Assembly: GCA_003024985.2 (NCBI GenBank)
Contig: PXIH01S0006367.1
Reading direction: 5' to 3' (one strand)
Source of the DNA: Euperipatoides rowelli
Lineage: Eukaryota; Onychophora; Udeonychophora; Euonychophora; Peripatopsidae
DNA length: 11,930 bases
In this document: in pieces, positions 8,409 through 11,930 of the stretch
Layout of the letters: each line of letters opens with the position of its first letter
Numbering within the stretch: position 1 is the stretch's first letter
The notes under the pieces: generated by a model
What the model saw: the letters and a program-made list of their open reading frames with translations, nothing else
Told to the model about the DNA's origin: nothing
The model's database searches: none
Translations under genes and position numbers: made by a program

Positions 8409-10450
8409 AAGTTTCTTCAGCAGAAACTTGCAGTTCATCTGTAATTTGTTCTATCTGTCCACCAGAAATAAGCTGTGCTGGTGAGGTCCATTTTCATGTA
8501 TCTGACCACTCATAATAGTTTCATGGTATTCTCAGTTGAAGCTCAGAAACAGTCCATTTGAACTGGAAGTTTGATATTTGGAGTCACAGATGTGACTGGA
8601 AGAGGGTCAACCGATGATGATCTTTCTCGCTCTGCATTATTTACTGATACTTCTAGATAACTATCAAAGAAAAGTCTACATGCTCAAACTTACATATATG
8701 GTCACATGCCTCAGCACAGCTTGAAAGAAATATTGGAATGTTTTCTCATGTCTTTTGTAGTAATTTTTCTCAGCAGATCCATAACATCAACTGGTGGATA
8801 AAGCATCAATCTTCTTGAACCCATGGTCTGTTCTTTTAAGTTTTTTCACAAGTTATGAAGAGAGTTCATATTTAACTGTTTTTGTGGTTATTCCATTATA
8901 ATTTAAAAGAACAGTGGGAGTTAAATCATAGCACAAAGTTCTGAAGTTGTCATTCCTCGCTCCTTCCCAATATGAACCACTTGTTGAGCATGAGACAATT
9001 CCTTGATCTGATTTGATGGACTGAGTCAATCCTGAATGAAGGTTCCAGCATGTTTTATAAGTAGTGAGTGTGGGAAGCTTCAACTTTCTGATTGGAGCAG
9101 ATAGAGGCTTAGACCACTGTAAGAACCTTTCAGCTCGGAACGGTTTGTACTCCTCCTTCATGTCTAAAACCAATAATTATTTGAGCAACAACTGGCTCAA
9201 TACACTCATTTGTCAAGATGTTATGAAGTCCAACCTGACCCCATCCATAAATGGATTCCCTTTGGATTCTGCTTGCTGAAACATCTTTTGAATTCCTAAT
9301 TCCATTTCTCTCCTAAGAGAGCCACCCAACTCATGATTGATTGTAATTCATATTCAACTTGTCGAACATTTGATATCTTCATAAATGCATTTTATATGGC
9401 AAAAACCTCATGATATACTAGTTCACACTCAGCAACACAATCTTTTCTCTTTGTTCTATAGCCTATTGCCTCCATATGAGTTCTTTGACCTTTGATGGTC
9501 TGTTCTAAAGCCAAGTCAACACCATCCCTATTAAACTTGCTCAGTATTCAAACTATAAAATGTCCTGCCAAACAGTTATTGTAGATTTCAGAATGAGTCT
9601 TCTCTAGAAGTTTAATGTTTTCAACATTTATGGAGAGCACCACCATAAATAGTTTATTCAATCAAAAATTTTGAAATTAGAGAGCAGCTCTGGAACTGTT
9701 TGAACATGAGGTCTCAAAAGACCCTCTTTATCTTATCTGATGACACATTTCAATAGATAAACTAGGTAGAGAAATCCTTCCAATTGTTAGCACTGTTCTG
9801 AGCTCTGAGCATTTCTCTCTGTGAAAACTTCAAACTCCCATCTTTTTTCATAATGAGTTCATTGAAAAGTTGCTGTGAAGCTCCTATATATTTACTTTTC
9901 ATGGCTTCAACTAGATGAGACACCAGATCTGACATCTTAGTTTACCTTACATTGTCAAGAAATGCTTTCCACTTCATTCAGTCTTTAAGTAACCTCAGAA
10001 AGCATAAATACCATATACTGATCACACAGTTTTTTTCCCTTCAGAAAACTTTCTACTACTTTTGGGCAAAATACACTATTTTCAATGAGAAGAGTTTCCA
10101 GTCTACTCCCTGTGACATACTTTCCAATATAAGCTAAAAGTATTTTCGTCAAATGGAATGAGCCCAATAAAAGTACAATATTTTGGAATTCCCCTGTGCA
10201 CATTTCAATTCCTGCAGCAATATGGTATACACCCTCATCACAGGCAAGTGGGGGCGCTGTTTGTTAAAGATGTGTAAGGAGGCACTGGAAGTTCTTCATT
10301 GCTGAGTATGAAGTAATTGGATAAGGAAAAACTGGAAGGAGTCCAACTTGCTGGAGTGGAACATCTGATTTTGTGATGATTACATGTATCGCTCCCCAAG
10401 TTAAAGACTGCTGCTCATTTAAACCACAATCTGATTGAATCAAACTGATG

Positions 10451-10455
10451 CTATC
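10451..10455. repeat. Target-site duplication, left (CTATC)
   Basis: CTATC immediately precedes TGTTAGG and is repeated exactly at 10677-10681, after CCTAACA. The 5 bp length is typical of LTR retrotransposon integration. Confidence 0.85.
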
Positions 10456-10676
10456 TGTTAGGGATAATTATTTATCAATACATTATTACTAATATAATTA
10501 ATAATATTGACGCAACACATTTATAGTCTTACTTCAGACATTTTATTATTCACACACTAATAATAAAAAATATATATATTTTGATGTCACTAGGCCTATG
10601 TTATTAATATTTCTATAGCGACATCTAGTAGCATTTATATTAATTATTTAACTTAGTTGTGGCAAAATACCTAACA
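10456..10676. mobile_element. Solo LTR of an LTR retrotransposon (221 bp)
   Basis: It begins TGTTAGG and ends CCTAACA, the TG...CA rule with a 7 bp terminal inverted repeat, and is bracketed by identical CTATC direct repeats. Inside are a TATATATATA tract and AATAAA motifs near 10560-10580, which suit a promoter and polyadenylation region. The length fits a short LTR. No internal retrotransposon domain is present, so it is the product of LTR-LTR recombination. It interrupts the minus-strand pseudogene between the CQKL part and the LLPVFPYP part, hence is younger than the host transposon. Orientation is undecided; the lineage (for example Copia or BEL) cannot be told. Confidence 0.85.
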
Positions 10677-10681
10677 CTATC
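10677..10681. repeat. Target-site duplication, right (CTATC)
   Basis: Exact repeat of 10451-10455 directly after the CCTAACA end of the solo LTR. Confidence 0.85.
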
Positions 10682-11087
10682 TCCTCCTTCCTAATGTCAT
10701 TGAATGTTTCCTGTGTTGTGTCATTGGATGTTAGAGTTTTCTTGGATTGTGATTGGCTGAGATATTCTGTGGAAACCCCTCAATTTTTGACATGCAAGAA
10801 CAGGGGTCTCATAACTTCTTTTTTTGAGAGAAGCTGATACTATTGGTTTCGATTTTGTTGTTTCTGGAATATTTTGAACAAGAACCATTACTGAAGTTGT
10901 CCATAGCACCAATTATTTCATGCCTAAAATAATAGCCCAAGTTTACTAGTATAGCCTACTCTCTAGATGCCTCTAATTTTATTTTATGGAGCAATAGTTT
11001 ACAAACACCTTGACAAAAGAGATATGGTCTACAACTAAAATGAAGCAGGAATTGAAAAATAAGTTCAATAACAATAAACATACCATC

Positions 11088-11350
11088 ATTTTAAAGGAAA
11101 TTTTTTGAGGAATCTAATGGACTAATCAAATTTAACTTAAATTTAAACAATAGGTAGATAATTATAAAAATCTGACACAATATACAATTTTTAATAGTAA
11201 AATCCAATACAGCAGCTTAAAAAAATATCTGACCATATTTCAGAAGTCTACCCAAAAATTTTTTATGCACTTTGACACCTCCCTAATAGGGTGCAGTCAC
11301 ATATTTTGTCAAGCAGGAAATTCCTAGGGGTCTTTATTACAGGGACTGTA
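11088..11350 (-). repeat. Right terminal inverted repeat
   Basis: Inverted counterpart of 7162-7426, ending GGTCTTTATTACAGGGACTG then TA. The match to the left repeat is roughly 85% by eye, with most differences in the middle (about 11165-11235). The inner 60 bp and the outer 22 bp are the best conserved. Confidence 0.88.
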
Positions 11351-11930
11351 TTAATAATTTCTAAACATTAGTTAGGCCTATAAAATAATTTTTTTTTTAC
11401 TATGTGACCCACAAAACATTGTTGACATAAGAGAAACTTTCCATATGGAGATATGAGACTAGACTGTTACAATTTAATTCAGCTTAACAAAATGTTTTTG
11501 TTTTTTTTTATTTAAGATGCAGTATATTTGGGTTTTACAATAAAAAAAGAACAATTGTTTTTATCTAATCAATTGCACTTTAATTTTCAATCGTTGAATT
11601 GTTTTATTTAATTCAAAATTCTAACCTGTGGTTTTATTGAATATCATTTATTATGTTTTATAACTAATATATTGTAAAAAAAATTATAATTAGGCGTAAC
11701 CATTTAACTTTGAATAATTAATTAAATTAGCCTATAATTTATAATGACTATGTAACCTATTGTACCTTTTTGTCATTAATTCATTATAATGTATTTTTAT
11801 TCATTGAGATAAATACAATATTTAAAATATTATTTATGTACCAAAATAATTGCAATAGAGAATAGCATAATAAATAAGATTTTTATGGTGATATAAATTA
11901 CGGAAATGTTAACATTGTCATATGGGAACG
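11351..11930. other. AT-rich flank to the right of the transposon
   Basis: Beyond the element there is only low-complexity AT-rich DNA with T/A runs and TAGGCCTA/TAGCCTA words at 11373 and 11728. No open frame, repeat partner or RNA gene is recognisable. Confidence 0.5.

Larger units (their letters stand above)
7692..10910 (-). pseudogene. Decayed transposon-encoded, putative FEN1/XPG-like nuclease with Cys-rich tail (copy 2)
   Basis: Joining minus-strand frames gives family motifs in one consistent order. They are GAMDNF (10910), VMVLVQN and CQKL (within 10912-10721), LLPVFPYP and CDEGVY (10455-10204), LGSFHL and AYIGKY (10203-9985), AGHF (9568), FNRDGVDLALEQ (9535-9500), KGNPF (9263), IRKLKLP (~9090-9070), FFDSYLE followed by ERERS (~8675-8622), HYTTHLSLH where the family has an HEEADT-like motif (~8405), SNDTYVLVLLLHY (8346-8308), AAHFFPGFDITS (8188-8153), YGWV (7865), and a Cys-rich end (7796-7692) with CRCC, FCKC and CQN. 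Numerous stops (e.g. 10266-10264, 7790-7788) and frameshifts break it, and a solo LTR splits its N-terminal part. The C-terminal half resembles PIN/FLAP nucleases in the order of its acidic sites; the N-terminal half has no function I can name. Expected N-terminal sequence beyond 10910 is missing. Family membership is strong; the biochemical role is inferred. Confidence 0.78.
7162..11350 (-). mobile_element. 4.2 kb DNA transposon with long terminal inverted repeats carrying a nuclease-like pseudogene
   Basis: Both ends begin TACAG(G/T)CCCTGTAATAAAGACC reading inward, and the similarity continues for about 264 bp on each side (roughly 85% by eye). The interior holds a minus-strand pseudogene ending at 7692 and a solo LTR inside it. 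The outermost TA on both sides could be a TA target duplication with the element proper starting at CAG. Alternatively an 8 bp duplication has decayed (CATTTTTA left, TATTAATA right, 5 of 8 matching). The superfamily is unresolved. No DDE transposase signature is recognised. The XPG-like character of the gene makes the Academ group (some lineages of which are described with an XPG nuclease) a candidate, but that is hypothesis. Strand is given by the internal gene. Confidence 0.82.

Noticed and set aside
9064-9279. Plus-strand open frame of 71 codons near 9.1 kb
   Set aside because: Antisense to the pseudogene segment with KGNPF and IRKLKLP; no family resemblance of its own.
7158-11354. piggyBac-type TTAA target duplication for the transposon
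   Set aside because: The right flank reads TTAA but the left reads TTTT. A TA duplication, or a decayed longer one, fits equally well or better.

Overview
The window is AT-rich (roughly 70% A+T by eye), carries one ambiguous base (3445), and holds no intact protein-coding gene. Every open frame is short, and the coding signals I recognise are broken by stops and frameshifts. Low gene density, homopolymer runs, nested transposable-element remains and an animal-type repeat protein family point to intergenic DNA of a metazoan, probably an invertebrate. I cannot name the species. The word TAGGCTA/TAGGCCTA is strongly over-represented.

Left part (1-3013). A decayed + strand fragment of a repeat-associated protein (about 189-939) has motifs resembling a FEN1/XPG-type nuclease. 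It runs into a ~230 bp sequence (929-1156) that recurs in direct orientation at 2785-3013. Between the two copies lie a possible minus-strand Ty3/gypsy 3' end with polypurine tract (about 1414-1580), a degenerate ~75 bp tandem array (1617-2057) and anonymous DNA.

Middle part (3014-7161). AT-rich DNA with no recognisable gene. It contains a perfect 31 bp tandem duplication, small inverted repeats and homopolymer runs.

Right part (7162-11350). This is the main discovery: a 4.2 kb DNA element bounded by two long terminal inverted repeats of ~264 bp, with a perfect 40 bp core. It carries a second, more complete pseudogene of the same protein family on the minus strand (10910 to 7692). Reading minus-strand frames in order gives consecutive family motifs: VMVLVQN and CQKL, LLPVFPYP and CDEGVY, LGSFHL and AYIGKY, AGHF and ALEQ, KGNPF, IRKLKLP, FFDSYLE and ERER, SNDTYVLVLLLHY, GFDITS, YGWV, and a C-terminal Cys-rich knuckle. 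A 221 bp solo LTR (10456-10676; TGTTAGG...CCTAACA, flanked by CTATC direct repeats) is inserted inside the pseudogene.

Inferred history: the DNA element inserted, its gene decayed, and an LTR retrotransposon then inserted and recombined to a solo LTR. The left fragment belongs to the same protein family but to a clearly different lineage, without matching inverted repeats. The most useful hypothesis is that this poorly described family is a transposon-encoded PIN/FLAP-type nuclease, possibly of the XPG-bearing Academ kind.
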